DNA of 64,000 nt, from positions 62,001 through 126,000 of the forward strand of contig DAITQM010000001.1 in NCBI GenBank assembly GCA_036832975.1, read 5' to 3'. The first letter of the stretch is position 1. Each line of letters opens with the position of its first letter. Shown here one piece after another: positions 53,650 through 62,268 of the stretch. This stretch comes from DAITQM01 sp036832975. Its GTDB lineage: Bacteria > Pseudomonadota > Gammaproteobacteria > Xanthomonadales > Wenzhouxiangellaceae. A program made the translations under genes and the position numbers. The notes below the pieces were generated by a model. The model worked only from the letters and a program-made list of their open reading frames with translations, searched no databases and was not told the origin of the DNA.

Positions 53650-54198
53650 TTAACTCACACCACCCAAACGACCCATCGCCGCACGGTAATAGCGCAGTTC
53701 GGCGATCGAATCCCGAATATCGGCCAGCGCTTCGTGCCGGCTTTCCTTGTTCAGTCCGGCGGCGAGCTCCGGCGCCCACTGGGCGGCCAGTTCTTTCAGC
53801 GTACTGACGTCGAGGTTTCGATAATGAAACCAGGCTTCAAGTTCCGGCATCAGGCGGGCGAGGAAGCGGCGGTCCTGGCAAATGCTGTTGCCGCACATCG
53901 GCGAGGCGCCGGCCGGCACCCAGGCGGCGAGAAATTGCAAGGTCTGCTGCTCGGCTTCGCGTTCCGTTACCGTACTTTCCAGCACCCGTTGCCATAAACC
54001 GCTGGCCTGGTGCGTGCGCCGGTTCCAGTCGTCCATCGCTTCGAGAACCGACAACGGCTGACGGATGGCGCAGTGCGGGCCGACGGCCAACTCGTGCAAT
54101 TCGCTGTCGGTTACAATCGTCGCGATTTCCAAAATCCGGTCCCGGCCGCTGTCCAGGCCGGTCATTTCGAGGTCGATCCAGATCCAGTGCGCCGTCAT
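53650..54198 (-). CDS. orn: oligoribonuclease
   Basis: A 182-residue DEDDh 3'-to-5' exonuclease that degrades pGpG and 2- to 5-base RNAs. The ExoI motif is WIDLEMTGLD, ExoII PMCGNSICQDRRFL and ExoIII near SRHEALADIRDSI. The start is ATG 54198 (MTAHWIW). Divergent from rsgA, the usual gammaproteobacterial arrangement. Confidence 0.96.
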   Translation of the reverse strand: MTAHWIWIDLEMTGLDSGRDRILEIATIVTDSELHELAVGPHCAIRQPLSVLEAMDDWNRRTHQASGLWQRVLESTVTEREAEQQTLQFLAAWVPAGASPMCGNSICQDRRFLARLMPELEAWFHYRNLDVSTLKELAAQWAPELAAGLNKESRHEALADIRDSIAELRYYRAAMGRLGGVS

Positions 54199-54230
54199 AC
54201 CGTTTCGGTTCCTTGCGATACCCGCCATTT

Positions 54231-55109
54231 ATGATAACCGCCCGCGTCATCGAGTCCTATGGGACGCACGGCGTGATCGAATGGGCCGGCGCCTTATATG
54301 ACTGCCATTGGCGGCGCGGTGCGGGCCGGCCGGTGTGCGGCGACCGGGTCGAATTGCGCGGCGCACCCGGCCAGGAAGAAGCCGTAGTCGAACGCCTCCT
54401 CGAACGCCGCTCGGTGTTCAAACGCGCCGACCGCCGTCTTGCGCCCCAGATTATCGCCGCCAATGTCGAACAGGCCGTCATCGTCGTCGCTCCCGAACCG
54501 CCGCCGAGCGCCTACGCCGTCGATCGCTATCTGCTGGCGGTCAGCGTACTCGGCCTCACCCCGCTTTTGGTCTGCAACAAAGCCGATTTAATGTCCGGCG
54601 CGGCGCTCGTCGATATGACCCGCTACCGGGCTTTCAACCTCGTCTGCCACGCGACGATCGCCCGCCCGGCTGCGCCGGGTTACGGCACCGGGATCGAGGA
54701 TCTCGGCCGTTCGTTGAACGGGAAGACCAGCATTCTGGTCGGCCAGTCGGGCGTCGGTAAATCGTCCCTGCTCAACGCCCTGCTGCCCGGCCGCGCCGCA
54801 TCGACCGCCGAACTGTCGGCGGCCACCGGCAAGGGGCGGCACACGACGAGCTGCGCCCGCTGGTACGCCCTGCCCGCGTCCGGCGCCGTGATCGATTCGC
54901 CCGGCGTCTGGGAATACGGCCTGTGGCGGATGCCGGCCACCGAGGTCCGCCGCGGCTTTCCGGAATTCGCCACTGTGCCGCCCTGCCGCTTTCGCGACTG
55001 CCGGCACCTCGACGAGCCGGGCTGCGCCGTCGCGGCCGCGGCCGCCGGTGGCACGATCCACCCCGAACGTTACGCCGCCTACCGGCAGATCGTCCAGGGT
55101 GTCAGTTAA
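54231..55109 (+). CDS. rsgA: small ribosomal subunit biogenesis GTPase RsgA
   Basis: A 292-residue circularly permuted GTPase acting late in 30S maturation. The N-terminal OB fold is followed by NKAD (G4), GQSGVGKSS (G1) and DSPG (G3), in permuted order. The C-terminal zinc site is C-x4-C-x-H-x5-C (CRFRDCRHLDEPGC). The start is ATG 54231. A 49-bp perfect palindrome follows directly. Confidence 0.96.
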   Translation: MITARVIESYGTHGVIEWAGALYDCHWRRGAGRPVCGDRVELRGAPGQEEAVVERLLERRSVFKRADRRLAPQIIAANVEQAVIVVAPEPPPSAYAVDRYLLAVSVLGLTPLLVCNKADLMSGAALVDMTRYRAFNLVCHATIARPAAPGYGTGIEDLGRSLNGKTSILVGQSGVGKSSLLNALLPGRAASTAELSAATGKGRHTTSCARWYALPASGAVIDSPGVWEYGLWRMPATEVRRGFPEFATVPPCRFRDCRHLDEPGCAVAAAAAGGTIHPERYAAYRQIVQGVS

Positions 55110-55157
55110 ACCCACCTTATTCAGTGCGCCCCGAGGGCGCACTGAATAAGGTGGGTT
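55109..55157. repeat. perfect 23-bp palindrome (3-base loop)
   Basis: The left arm 55109-55131 (starting AACCCACCTTATTCAG) is fully complementary to the right arm 55135-55157, with only CGA between. It begins at the rsgA stop and ends 36 bases before the next gene. No T-tract follows on either strand, so it is not a standard intrinsic terminator. It could be a strong RNA stem protecting the rsgA 3' end, or a small palindromic repeat. Confidence 0.9.
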
Positions 55158-55193
55158 AAAATGGTCGCACGTTCCGTTGCCCAGGAGGGGACC

Positions 55194-55511
55194 ATGAAGA
55201 TCATCGCCGTTTCGCTAGCGCTCTTGCTAAATCTGTTGGCGGCCGCGAACAGCCGCGCCGACGTCCTGCTAATCGACGTTTTGCGCGCCGCCGATGGCCG
55301 CAATCTGCCGTGCAACGGCCTGACGACGGCGAAAGTCCGCGACCGCTGGGGCGAGCCGGGCGCCATCCACGCTGCGGTCGGTCAGCCGCCGATCTCGCGC
55401 TGGGATTACCCCGAATTCAGCGTTTATTTCGAATACGATCTGGCGTTGTGTAGTGTCCTCAACGAAAGCGCGGCGCTGGAACCCGCGCCGGTTCTGGACA
55501 TCCAGCAATAA
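55194..55511 (+). CDS. small exported conserved hypothetical protein
   Basis: A 105-residue protein with a signal peptide (IIAVSLALLLNLLAAANSRA) and a short mature domain carrying VRDRWGEPGAIHAAVGQPPISRWDYPEFSVYFEYD. Two Cys (LPCNG and LCSVL) could form a disulfide. Function unknown. A strong RBS (AGGAGG) fixes the ATG at 55194. Its stop overlaps the next start by 1 base. Confidence 0.78.
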   Translation: MKIIAVSLALLLNLLAAANSRADVLLIDVLRAADGRNLPCNGLTTAKVRDRWGEPGAIHAAVGQPPISRWDYPEFSVYFEYDLALCSVLNESAALEPAPVLDIQQ

Positions 55512-56512
55512 TGCCGGGCGGGGAGCGCTGGCGCCTGCCGGCCGAATGGGAAGCGCAAAGCGCCACGCTGCTCGCCTGGCCCGCCGCGGCCAGCGCCTGG
55601 AGTGACGAGGACCGGGTCGCGGCCGAACCCGAATTCAGGGCGTTGCTCGACGCCGTCCTCGCCCGCCAGGATGTGATCTTGCTCGATCATCCGGCGGCGC
55701 CGGCCGAAGCGTTGCCCGCCCATCCCCATCTGCACCGGTTGACCATCCCTTACAACGACACCTGGTGCCGCGATTACGGTCCGTTAACCCTGGTTTCGGG
55801 TGGCGCGCGGCTCGCCCTCGATCTGACCTTCGATGGCTGGGGCGGGAAATACCCGGCGCAGCTCGACAACGCCGTTAATCAGGCACTGGCCGGCGAACCC
55901 TGGTTCGCGCGGTTCACGTTCCGCCAGATCCATCTCGAACTCGAAGGCGGGGCGCTCGACACCGACGGCGCCGGCACGCTGCTCGTCAACTGGCGTTGTC
56001 TCGAAACCCGCATGCCCGGCATGACCCGCGCGACGATCGAGGAAAACCTGTTATCCGTGTTACACGCCGAACGGGTGCTCGGCGTCGATGTCCCGCCCCT
56101 GCCCGGCGACGACACCGACGGCCATATCGATACGATCGCCCGCTTTATCGACCCGCGAACCATCGTCTATCAATCCTGGGATCCGATCTGGACCGCGCGT
56201 CTGGAAGAACAACTCGGCCGCCTGCCGGCCGGCAACGGCGAGCCCTATCGCCTGGTGGCGCTGCCGGCGCCACCGGCCGTGTACGCTCCGGACGGTCGTC
56301 CCCTGCCGGCGACCTATGCCAATTTCCTGTTCGTCAACGGCGCCGTGCTGCTTCCCGCCTATGGCGACGATAAAACCGATCGCGCGGCGCGCGACTGTCT
56401 CGCCGCCTGGCTGCCCGATCATCAGGTGATCAGTCTGCCCGCCGCCGCGATCCTGCGCGGCAACGGTAGCCTGCACTGTTCGGCGATGAACCTGCCGGCG
56501 CCGCTCGGATGA
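55511..56512 (+). CDS. agmatine deiminase family protein
   Basis: A 333-residue guanidino-group hydrolase, probably converting agmatine to N-carbamoylputrescine. The motifs are NDTWCRDYGP, LELEGGALDTDG, the His segment DTDGHIDTIARF, and the catalytic Cys in GNGSLHCSAMNLP near the C-terminus. No N-carbamoylputrescine amidohydrolase (aguB) is adjacent. It overlaps the TraB gene by 4 bases. Confidence 0.9.
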   Translation: MPGGERWRLPAEWEAQSATLLAWPAAASAWSDEDRVAAEPEFRALLDAVLARQDVILLDHPAAPAEALPAHPHLHRLTIPYNDTWCRDYGPLTLVSGGARLALDLTFDGWGGKYPAQLDNAVNQALAGEPWFARFTFRQIHLELEGGALDTDGAGTLLVNWRCLETRMPGMTRATIEENLLSVLHAERVLGVDVPPLPGDDTDGHIDTIARFIDPRTIVYQSWDPIWTARLEEQLGRLPAGNGEPYRLVALPAPPAVYAPDGRPLPATYANFLFVNGAVLLPAYGDDKTDRAARDCLAAWLPDHQVISLPAAAILRGNGSLHCSAMNLPAPLG

Positions 56513-57726
56513 ACCGGGCGATCGAGACCGGGAACGCCGGCGCGGCGCAGCCGACTATCGAAGTCGAACGCGACGGGGTGCGCTACACGCTGCTCGGCAC
56601 GGCGCACATCTCGCAGGCCAGTGTCACGGCGGTCGGCGAGATGATCGGCAGCGGCCGTTTCGACGCCGTCGCCGTCGAATTGTGCCCCAGCCGCTTCAAG
56701 GCGATGACCGATGCCGCGGCGTGGCGCGAGATGAACCTGTTTAGGGTGATCCGCGACGGCAAGGCCGGCCTGCTGGTCGCCAACCTGGTTCTCGCCGGTT
56801 ACCAGCAGCGCCTGGCGGCCCAACTCGGGATCGAACCCGGCGCCGAAATGAAAGCCGCGATCGGGGCCGCTGCTGCCGCCGGCCTGCCCCTGCAAACGAT
56901 CGACCGTGATGTCGGCACCACACTGAAAAGAATCTGGCGCGGCATCGGCCTCGGGCAGCGTTTCATGCTGTTCAGCGCGCTGCTCGCCAGCTTTTTCAAC
57001 CGCGAGAAAATCAGCGCCGAACAGATCGAAGAATTGAAACAGGGCGATCTTCTGGAAAGCGCGTTCACTGAATTCGCCGCGCGCTCGCCGCATCTGTACG
57101 ACAAATTGATCGCCGAACGCGACCGCTATATGGCGGCCCGCCTGCAACAGGAAAACGGCCGTCATGCCGGGCGCCGCGTGCTGGCCGTGCTGGGCGCCGG
57201 CCATCTGGCCGGCACGGCGCAGGCGCTGCGCGACGAGGCGGCCCTTCCGGGCCCCCTAATCGCCGCACTCGAGATCCTGCCGCCGCCCGCCAGATGGGTG
57301 CGTTTCCTGCCCTGGCTGCTGCTCGCCGTGGTCCTCGGCCTGTTCGCGAAAGGCTTCAGCGAAAGCCCCGAACTGGGCTGGAAGCTGGTGTTTTTCTGGG
57401 TCGCGATCAACGGCGGGCTGGCGATGCTCGGTGCCCTCGCCGCCCGTGCCCACCCGCTCGCCGTGCTGAGCGCGCTCGGCGCCGCGCCGCTCACTTCGTT
57501 GAATCCGGCAATTGCCGCCGGCATGGTCAGCGGCGCGGTCGAAATCTGGCGCCGGCCGCCCAGGGTCGACGATTTCGAGCGCCTGCGCAACGATGCGACG
57601 CGACTGGCCGGCTGGTATCGCAACCGCGTCGGCCATGCGCTGCTGGTCTTTGTCTTGACTAATCTCGGCTCCTCGGTCGGAACCTGGGTCGCCGGCTGGT
57701 CGATGATCCAAGCCTTGCTCGGCTAA
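56509..57726 (+). CDS. TraB/PrgY-family protein
   Basis: A 405-residue protein. The N-terminal half is a TraB (Tiki-like) domain with the GTAHISQAS motif, VAVELCPSRF and GAGHLAG, the residues that form the putative metallo-protease site. The C-terminal third contains four hydrophobic segments, e.g. FLPWLLLAVVLGLFAKGF and HALLVFVLTNLGSSVGTWVAGW. Role unknown; related proteins modulate peptide signals or pheromones. Confidence 0.88.
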   Translation: MNRAIETGNAGAAQPTIEVERDGVRYTLLGTAHISQASVTAVGEMIGSGRFDAVAVELCPSRFKAMTDAAAWREMNLFRVIRDGKAGLLVANLVLAGYQQRLAAQLGIEPGAEMKAAIGAAAAAGLPLQTIDRDVGTTLKRIWRGIGLGQRFMLFSALLASFFNREKISAEQIEELKQGDLLESAFTEFAARSPHLYDKLIAERDRYMAARLQQENGRHAGRRVLAVLGAGHLAGTAQALRDEAALPGPLIAALEILPPPARWVRFLPWLLLAVVLGLFAKGFSESPELGWKLVFFWVAINGGLAMLGALAARAHPLAVLSALGAAPLTSLNPAIAAGMVSGAVEIWRRPPRVDDFERLRNDATRLAGWYRNRVGHALLVFVLTNLGSSVGTWVAGWSMIQALLG

Positions 57727-57741
57727 AGGAGAGTTGAGCGG

Positions 57742-59787
57742 ATGAGCGCGCCTCATTATCCACGCCTTTTCCAGCCGCTCGACCTGGGCTTTGCGACGCT
57801 GCCCAACCGGGTGCTGATGGGTTCGATGCACACCGGCCTTGAGGATCGGTTATGGAACGTACCCAAACTGGCGGCTTATTTCGCCACTCGGGCGCGGGCC
57901 GGCGTCGGCCTGATGGTCACCGGCGGTTACGCCCCCGACCGCCGCGGCTGGCTGGCCCCCTTTTCATCGACGATGAACCGGCGTCTGACGGCGCTCGCCC
58001 ACCGCCGGGTCACCGGCGCAGTGCACGACGCCGGCGGCCGGATTTGTCTGCAACTGCTGCACGCCGGACGCTACGGCCACCACCCATTCATCGTTTCGCC
58101 TTCGGCGCAGCGTTCGCCGATCAGCCGTTTTACCCCGCACGCTCTAAGCCAGCGCGGCATCGAGCGTGAAATCCGGGCCTTTGTCCGCGCCGCCGAACTC
58201 GCCCGGCTCGCTGGCTACGACGGTGTCGAGGTCATGGGTTCGGAAGGCTATTTCATCAACCAGTTCCTGTGCCCGCGCACCAACCGGCGCGCCGACGAAT
58301 GGGGCGGCTCGCCGGCCAACCGCAGGCGCCTGCCGCTGGCCATCGTGGCCGGCATCCGGCGGGCGGTCGGCGACGATTTCATCATCATCTACCGCCTGTC
58401 GCTGCTCGATCTGGTGAGTGGCGGCCAGAGCTGGGAAGAGATCGTGACACTGGCCAAGGCGATCGAAAAAGCCGGCGCGACGCTGCTCAACAGCGGCATC
58501 GGCTGGCACGAGGCGCGGATCCCGACCATCGCCAGCGCCGTGCCACGCGCCGCGTTCGCCGGCTTCACTGCCAAGCTGAAAAACGAAGTGACGCTGCCGG
58601 TCATCGCCACCAACCGGATCAACGATCCCAAGGTCGCCGAGGATCTGCTGGCCGCCGGCACCGCCGACATGGTGTCGATGGCCCGGCCGCTGCTCGCCGA
58701 TCCCGAGTGGCTGGTCAAAGCGGCGGCCGGGCGGCGCGCTGAGATCAATACCTGCATCGCCTGCAACCAGGCGTGTCTCGATCACGTGTTCGAAAATCGC
58801 CGGGCCTCGTGCCTGCTCAACCCGCGCGCCTGCCACGAAACGGAAATCGTGCTCCAGCCCGCCACCCGGCGCCGGTGCATCGCCGTCGCCGGCGGCGGGC
58901 CGGCCGGTCTGGCTTGTGCCGCAACGCTCGCTGAACGCGGTCACCAGGTGGTCTTGTTCGAGACGGCAACGCGGATCGGTGGCCAGTTCAATCTCGCCCG
59001 GCGCATCCCCGGCAAGGAGGAATACGGCGAAACAGTGCGTTATTACGAAACCCGTCTGGCGGTCCTCGGGGTCGAAATCCGGCTCGGCTGGCAAAGCGAC
59101 GCCGCTGAACTGGCCGCCGGCGGCTTCGACGAAATCGTCATCGCCACCGGTGTCGTGCCCCGTCTGCCCGACATTCCCGGCATCGACCAGCCACGGGTTT
59201 TAAGTTATCTAGACGTCCTGCGCGATCGCCGGCCGGTCGGTGAACGGGTGGCGATCATCGGCGCCGGCGGCATCGGCATCGACATGGCGATGTTTCTCGC
59301 GGCGGGCGATGAAGCGCCGCCGAGCATCGCCGCCTGGCAGCGCGAATGGGGCATCGATCCGGACTATGCCGAACCCGGCGGCCTGGCGCCCCCCGCCCCG
59401 CCGCGTGCCGCGCGCCAAATCCACCTGCTCTACCGCTCGTTCGGCAAGCCCGGCGCCGGCCTCGGCCGGACAACCGTCTGGGCGCACCGGATGAGTCTGA
59501 AACAACGGGGCGTCCAGATTTATCCCGGCATCCGCTACCGGCGGATCGATGATACCGGGCTCCACCTCGAACAATACCGCGACGCTGCCGACCGGACGCC
59601 GCGCGCCTTCCACCTGGACGTGGACCATGTCGTCGTCTGCGCCGGGCAGGAACCGAATCGGAAGTTATTCGAGACGCTGATCGCCAGCGGTCAACGCCCC
59701 CATCTGATCGGCGGCGCCCTGAAGGCACGCGAACTCGATGCCAAAAGCGCGATCAAAGAAGGTACATTATTAGCTATTAAAATATAA
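57742..59787 (+). CDS. NADPH-dependent 2,4-dienoyl-CoA reductase-like flavoenzyme
   Basis: A 681-residue Old Yellow Enzyme-type flavin/FeS oxidoreductase of the FadH/TMADH group. It has an N-terminal FMN barrel (MGSMHTGLED, NQFLCPRTNRRADEWGGS), the 4Fe-4S cluster ligands C-x2-C-x3-C-x11-C starting near residue 338 (TCIACNQAC), and an FAD/NAD-binding C-terminus with VAGGGPAGLACA and IIGAGGIGIDMA. It probably reduces unsaturated acyl-CoA or a related enone. A GGAG lies upstream of ATG 57742. Confidence 0.92.
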   Translation: MSAPHYPRLFQPLDLGFATLPNRVLMGSMHTGLEDRLWNVPKLAAYFATRARAGVGLMVTGGYAPDRRGWLAPFSSTMNRRLTALAHRRVTGAVHDAGGRICLQLLHAGRYGHHPFIVSPSAQRSPISRFTPHALSQRGIEREIRAFVRAAELARLAGYDGVEVMGSEGYFINQFLCPRTNRRADEWGGSPANRRRLPLAIVAGIRRAVGDDFIIIYRLSLLDLVSGGQSWEEIVTLAKAIEKAGATLLNSGIGWHEARIPTIASAVPRAAFAGFTAKLKNEVTLPVIATNRINDPKVAEDLLAAGTADMVSMARPLLADPEWLVKAAAGRRAEINTCIACNQACLDHVFENRRASCLLNPRACHETEIVLQPATRRRCIAVAGGGPAGLACAATLAERGHQVVLFETATRIGGQFNLARRIPGKEEYGETVRYYETRLAVLGVEIRLGWQSDAAELAAGGFDEIVIATGVVPRLPDIPGIDQPRVLSYLDVLRDRRPVGERVAIIGAGGIGIDMAMFLAAGDEAPPSIAAWQREWGIDPDYAEPGGLAPPAPPRAARQIHLLYRSFGKPGAGLGRTTVWAHRMSLKQRGVQIYPGIRYRRIDDTGLHLEQYRDAADRTPRAFHLDVDHVVVCAGQEPNRKLFETLIASGQRPHLIGGALKARELDAKSAIKEGTLLAIKI

Positions 59788-59790
59788 ATT

Positions 59791-60072
59791 ATGTCTGATA
59801 TCGTCAAATCGGCGCTGCTGATCCTGTTCGCCGTCCACCTCGCGATGTTCGTTTTGTTGTGGTGGCGCCGGCGTGAGCCTTATTACTTGGCGGCAAGCCT
59901 GACCTTCCTGCTGTTGACCGCCACCTTCGGCGTTGCCCGATTCGTTCCCGATGCGGTCTTCGGCGGCGTGTCGTTGTTCTGGCTGTTGCGCATCGCCGCC
60001 TGGCTCAGTGCCGCGGTCAGCATCGCCTGGCTGATCCGCCGGCGGCTGGCCCGGCGCCGGCCTGGGACGTGA
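59791..60072 (+). CDS. small membrane protein, hypothetical
   Basis: A 93-residue protein with about three hydrophobic helices (LILFAVHLAMFVLLWW, LAASLTFLLLTATFGVA, and LLRIAAWLSAAVSIAWL) and an Arg-rich C-terminus. No family recognised. It starts 4 bases after the preceding gene's stop and lacks a distinct RBS. Confidence 0.65.
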   Translation: MSDIVKSALLILFAVHLAMFVLLWWRRREPYYLAASLTFLLLTATFGVARFVPDAVFGGVSLFWLLRIAAWLSAAVSIAWLIRRRLARRRPGT

Positions 60073-60093
60073 GAGTGGCCGGGAAGTTGGGTT

Positions 60094-60516
60094 TCAGTTT
60101 TCCTCGAACGCTGGCGTGCGCCGCCGGCGTTTGCGTTCGGCTTGTTGCCGTTTGCCTTCGAGCCGCCGGCGGCGGGCAGCGGGCGGCGGTTTTGTCGGCC
60201 GGCGCGGCGGCGTCACGGTCAGGGCCTTGTCGAGCAGCGCCGCGAGCCGCTGCAGGGCATCGGCGCGGTTCCGTTCCTGCGTGCGATAGCGCTGGGCTTT
60301 GATCACGATGACCCCGTCTGTCCCGATACGGCGATCCTTAAATGCCAGCAGGCGCTCGCGTGCCGCATCCGGCAGGGGGAGGCGCCTGAGGTCGCAGCGC
60401 AGGTGGATCGCACTCGCCACTTTGTTGACGTTCTGACCGCCGGCGCCCTGGGCGCGGATGGCGCTGATGTCGAGCGCCTCGTCGGGAATCTCGATGCCGC
60501 CGGGAGCCAAATACAT
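60094..60516 (-). CDS. arfB: alternative ribosome-rescue factor ArfB (YaeJ)
   Basis: A 140-residue peptidyl-tRNA hydrolase that rescues stalled ribosomes. The release-factor GGQ motif is at residues 26-28 (RAQGAGGQNVNKV), and the Arg/Lys-rich C-terminal tail that enters the mRNA channel is present (RRRRLEGKRQQAERKRRRR). The length is normal. Convergent with the small membrane protein gene. Confidence 0.95.
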   Translation of the reverse strand: MYLAPGGIEIPDEALDISAIRAQGAGGQNVNKVASAIHLRCDLRRLPLPDAARERLLAFKDRRIGTDGVIVIKAQRYRTQERNRADALQRLAALLDKALTVTPPRRPTKPPPAARRRRLEGKRQQAERKRRRRTPAFEEN

Positions 60517-60539
60517 ACAGCGGATCCGAGACGGAAAAA

Positions 60540-60971
60540 CTACCGGACTTCGATCATCACCGGCGCCGAAATCAGCGGTGGCTGATGCGGGCGGTGCAGT
60601 TCATCGCCAAGGATCAGTTGCAGGCGGTGTTTTCCGGGCGGCAAGTCGAGGGTGGTCTCGGTTTGACCGCCACCGAAATGCAAGAGGTGCTCGTTATTCG
60701 GCAGCGGTTGATCGAGCGGCGGCAGCGTATCGAGATCGACGAGCAGGTGGTGGTGACCGGTATCCGGCAGCGCGACGCCGGCCGGTGCGACACCCATTCC
60801 GGCAAGACCGAAACGGACCGTGACCGGGCTTTCGACGATCGCCCCGTCGCTTGGGGAGATGATGTATAGCTGCGCCGCAGCGGGCCGCGGCTTGGGCGGT
60901 GGTAATGGTTCGGCGATGGCCACGGCGAAGGGCAGCAAAATGAGCGACAACATCAATAACCGGCGCATCAT
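60540..60971 (-). CDS. exported DUF4399 protein
   Basis: A 143-residue protein with a signal peptide (LLMLSLILLPFAVAIA) and the DUF4399 pattern: YIISPSDGAIVESPVTVRFGLAGMGVAPAG, then HHHLLVD and LDLPPGKHRLQLILGD. The domain is predicted to be an immunoglobulin-like periplasmic module of unknown role. RBS GGAGAA precedes ATG 60971. Divergent from the RND adaptor gene. Confidence 0.87.
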   Translation of the reverse strand: MMRRLLMLSLILLPFAVAIAEPLPPPKPRPAAAQLYIISPSDGAIVESPVTVRFGLAGMGVAPAGVALPDTGHHHLLVDLDTLPPLDQPLPNNEHLLHFGGGQTETTLDLPPGKHRLQLILGDELHRPHQPPLISAPVMIEVR

Positions 60972-61134
60972 AGTTTCTCCTTTCCGGGTCTTTACGCATG
61001 ATTGTACTCTTTTGCAATACCACTACTATTGCCGAACCCGATCACGGCCCGCCGTCTGGAACTATCGATCTTTTCGTCGATCAAAATTTTTTACCGGCAG
61101 GCGCCCGCAGCCGCGAAGAACCATGGAACGCTGA

Positions 61135-62268
61135 ATGCAAAATCCGCCCGCCCGCCGGCCGTTCGCTCCCTTGCTGTGCACTCATCTGCTCGGTCTCCTG
61201 TCAGCCATCAGCGGGCCCGCCGCGGCGCAGGATGAACCGCCGGCGGTCTTTGTCGCGGCGGCCCGCATCGTCGAGATCAGCGATCGGATCGAAGCGCTCG
61301 GCACGCTGCGTGCCAACGAATCGATCACCGTCACGGCGACGGTCAGCGATACGATCTCTCAAGTCCATTTCGACGACGGTGACCGGGTCAAGGCCGGGCA
61401 GGTGCTGGTCGAATTGACCAGCGATGAAGAAAGCGCCCTGCTCGCCGAAGCCCACGCCGCGCTTGACGAAGCGCTGAGCCAACACGAGCGCGTCGCGTCG
61501 CTGGCCCGCATCGGCAACGAATCCAAATCCTTGCTCGACCAACGCCAGCGGGAAGTCGAGACGTCGCGCGCCCGCCTCAAGTCGATCGAGGCGCAGCTCG
61601 CCGACCGGTTGATCAAGGCGCCGTTCGCCGGCATCGTCGGACTGCGTTATGTCAGCCCCGGATCGCTGGTCCGTCCGGGCGACGAAATCACGACGCTCGA
61701 CGACGATGCGGTGATGAAAATGGAACTGCCGGTTCCGGCGGTGTACCTCGAGACGCTGCGCCCCGGGGTTGCCGTCGAAGCCCGTTCCGCGGCCTTTCGT
61801 GATCAACAGTTCGCGGGGACGGTCAGCGCCGTCGGCAGCCGGGTCGATCCAGTCGATCGCTCGGTGATCGTCCGGGCCCTGTTGCCCAACCCCGACCGCC
61901 TGCTCAAGCCGGGCATGCTGATGAAAGTGACCTTGCTCGTCAATCCGCGGCAGGCGGTGGTGATCCCCGAAACGGCGCTCATCCTCCACGGGACACGGCA
62001 TCAGGTGTTTGTGCTGGACGATGCGACACCGCCGCGCGTTCATCTCACCGCCGTCACGATCGGCGCCCGCCAACCAGGGCGTGTCGAAATCGCCAGCGGA
62101 TTGGCTGGCGGCGAACGGCTCGTCACGCACGGCGTGCAGCACATCCAAGATGGGATGGCCGTCAGCGTGCGGGCCGAGGATGACGGCGCGCGTGCGTTAT
62201 CCGAACTCCTCGATGAGGCCGGAGCGGATGGCGGCCGGCCGGCAGATGCACACGGCAGACGGCCATGA
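61135..62268 (+). CDS. RND efflux periplasmic adaptor subunit (membrane fusion protein)
   Basis: A 377-residue HlyD/AcrA-type adaptor. A signal peptide is followed by the barrel-sandwich lipoyl halves (ITVTATVSDTISQVHFDDGD and LIKAPFAGIVGLRYVSPGSLV), a short coiled coil (residues 110-150), and the membrane-proximal domains with ETALILHGTRHQVFVLDD. It overlaps the permease start by 4 bases. The outer-membrane channel must lie elsewhere. Confidence 0.94.
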   Translation: MQNPPARRPFAPLLCTHLLGLLSAISGPAAAQDEPPAVFVAAARIVEISDRIEALGTLRANESITVTATVSDTISQVHFDDGDRVKAGQVLVELTSDEESALLAEAHAALDEALSQHERVASLARIGNESKSLLDQRQREVETSRARLKSIEAQLADRLIKAPFAGIVGLRYVSPGSLVRPGDEITTLDDDAVMKMELPVPAVYLETLRPGVAVEARSAAFRDQQFAGTVSAVGSRVDPVDRSVIVRALLPNPDRLLKPGMLMKVTLLVNPRQAVVIPETALILHGTRHQVFVLDDATPPRVHLTAVTIGARQPGRVEIASGLAGGERLVTHGVQHIQDGMAVSVRAEDDGARALSELLDEAGADGGRPADAHGRRP

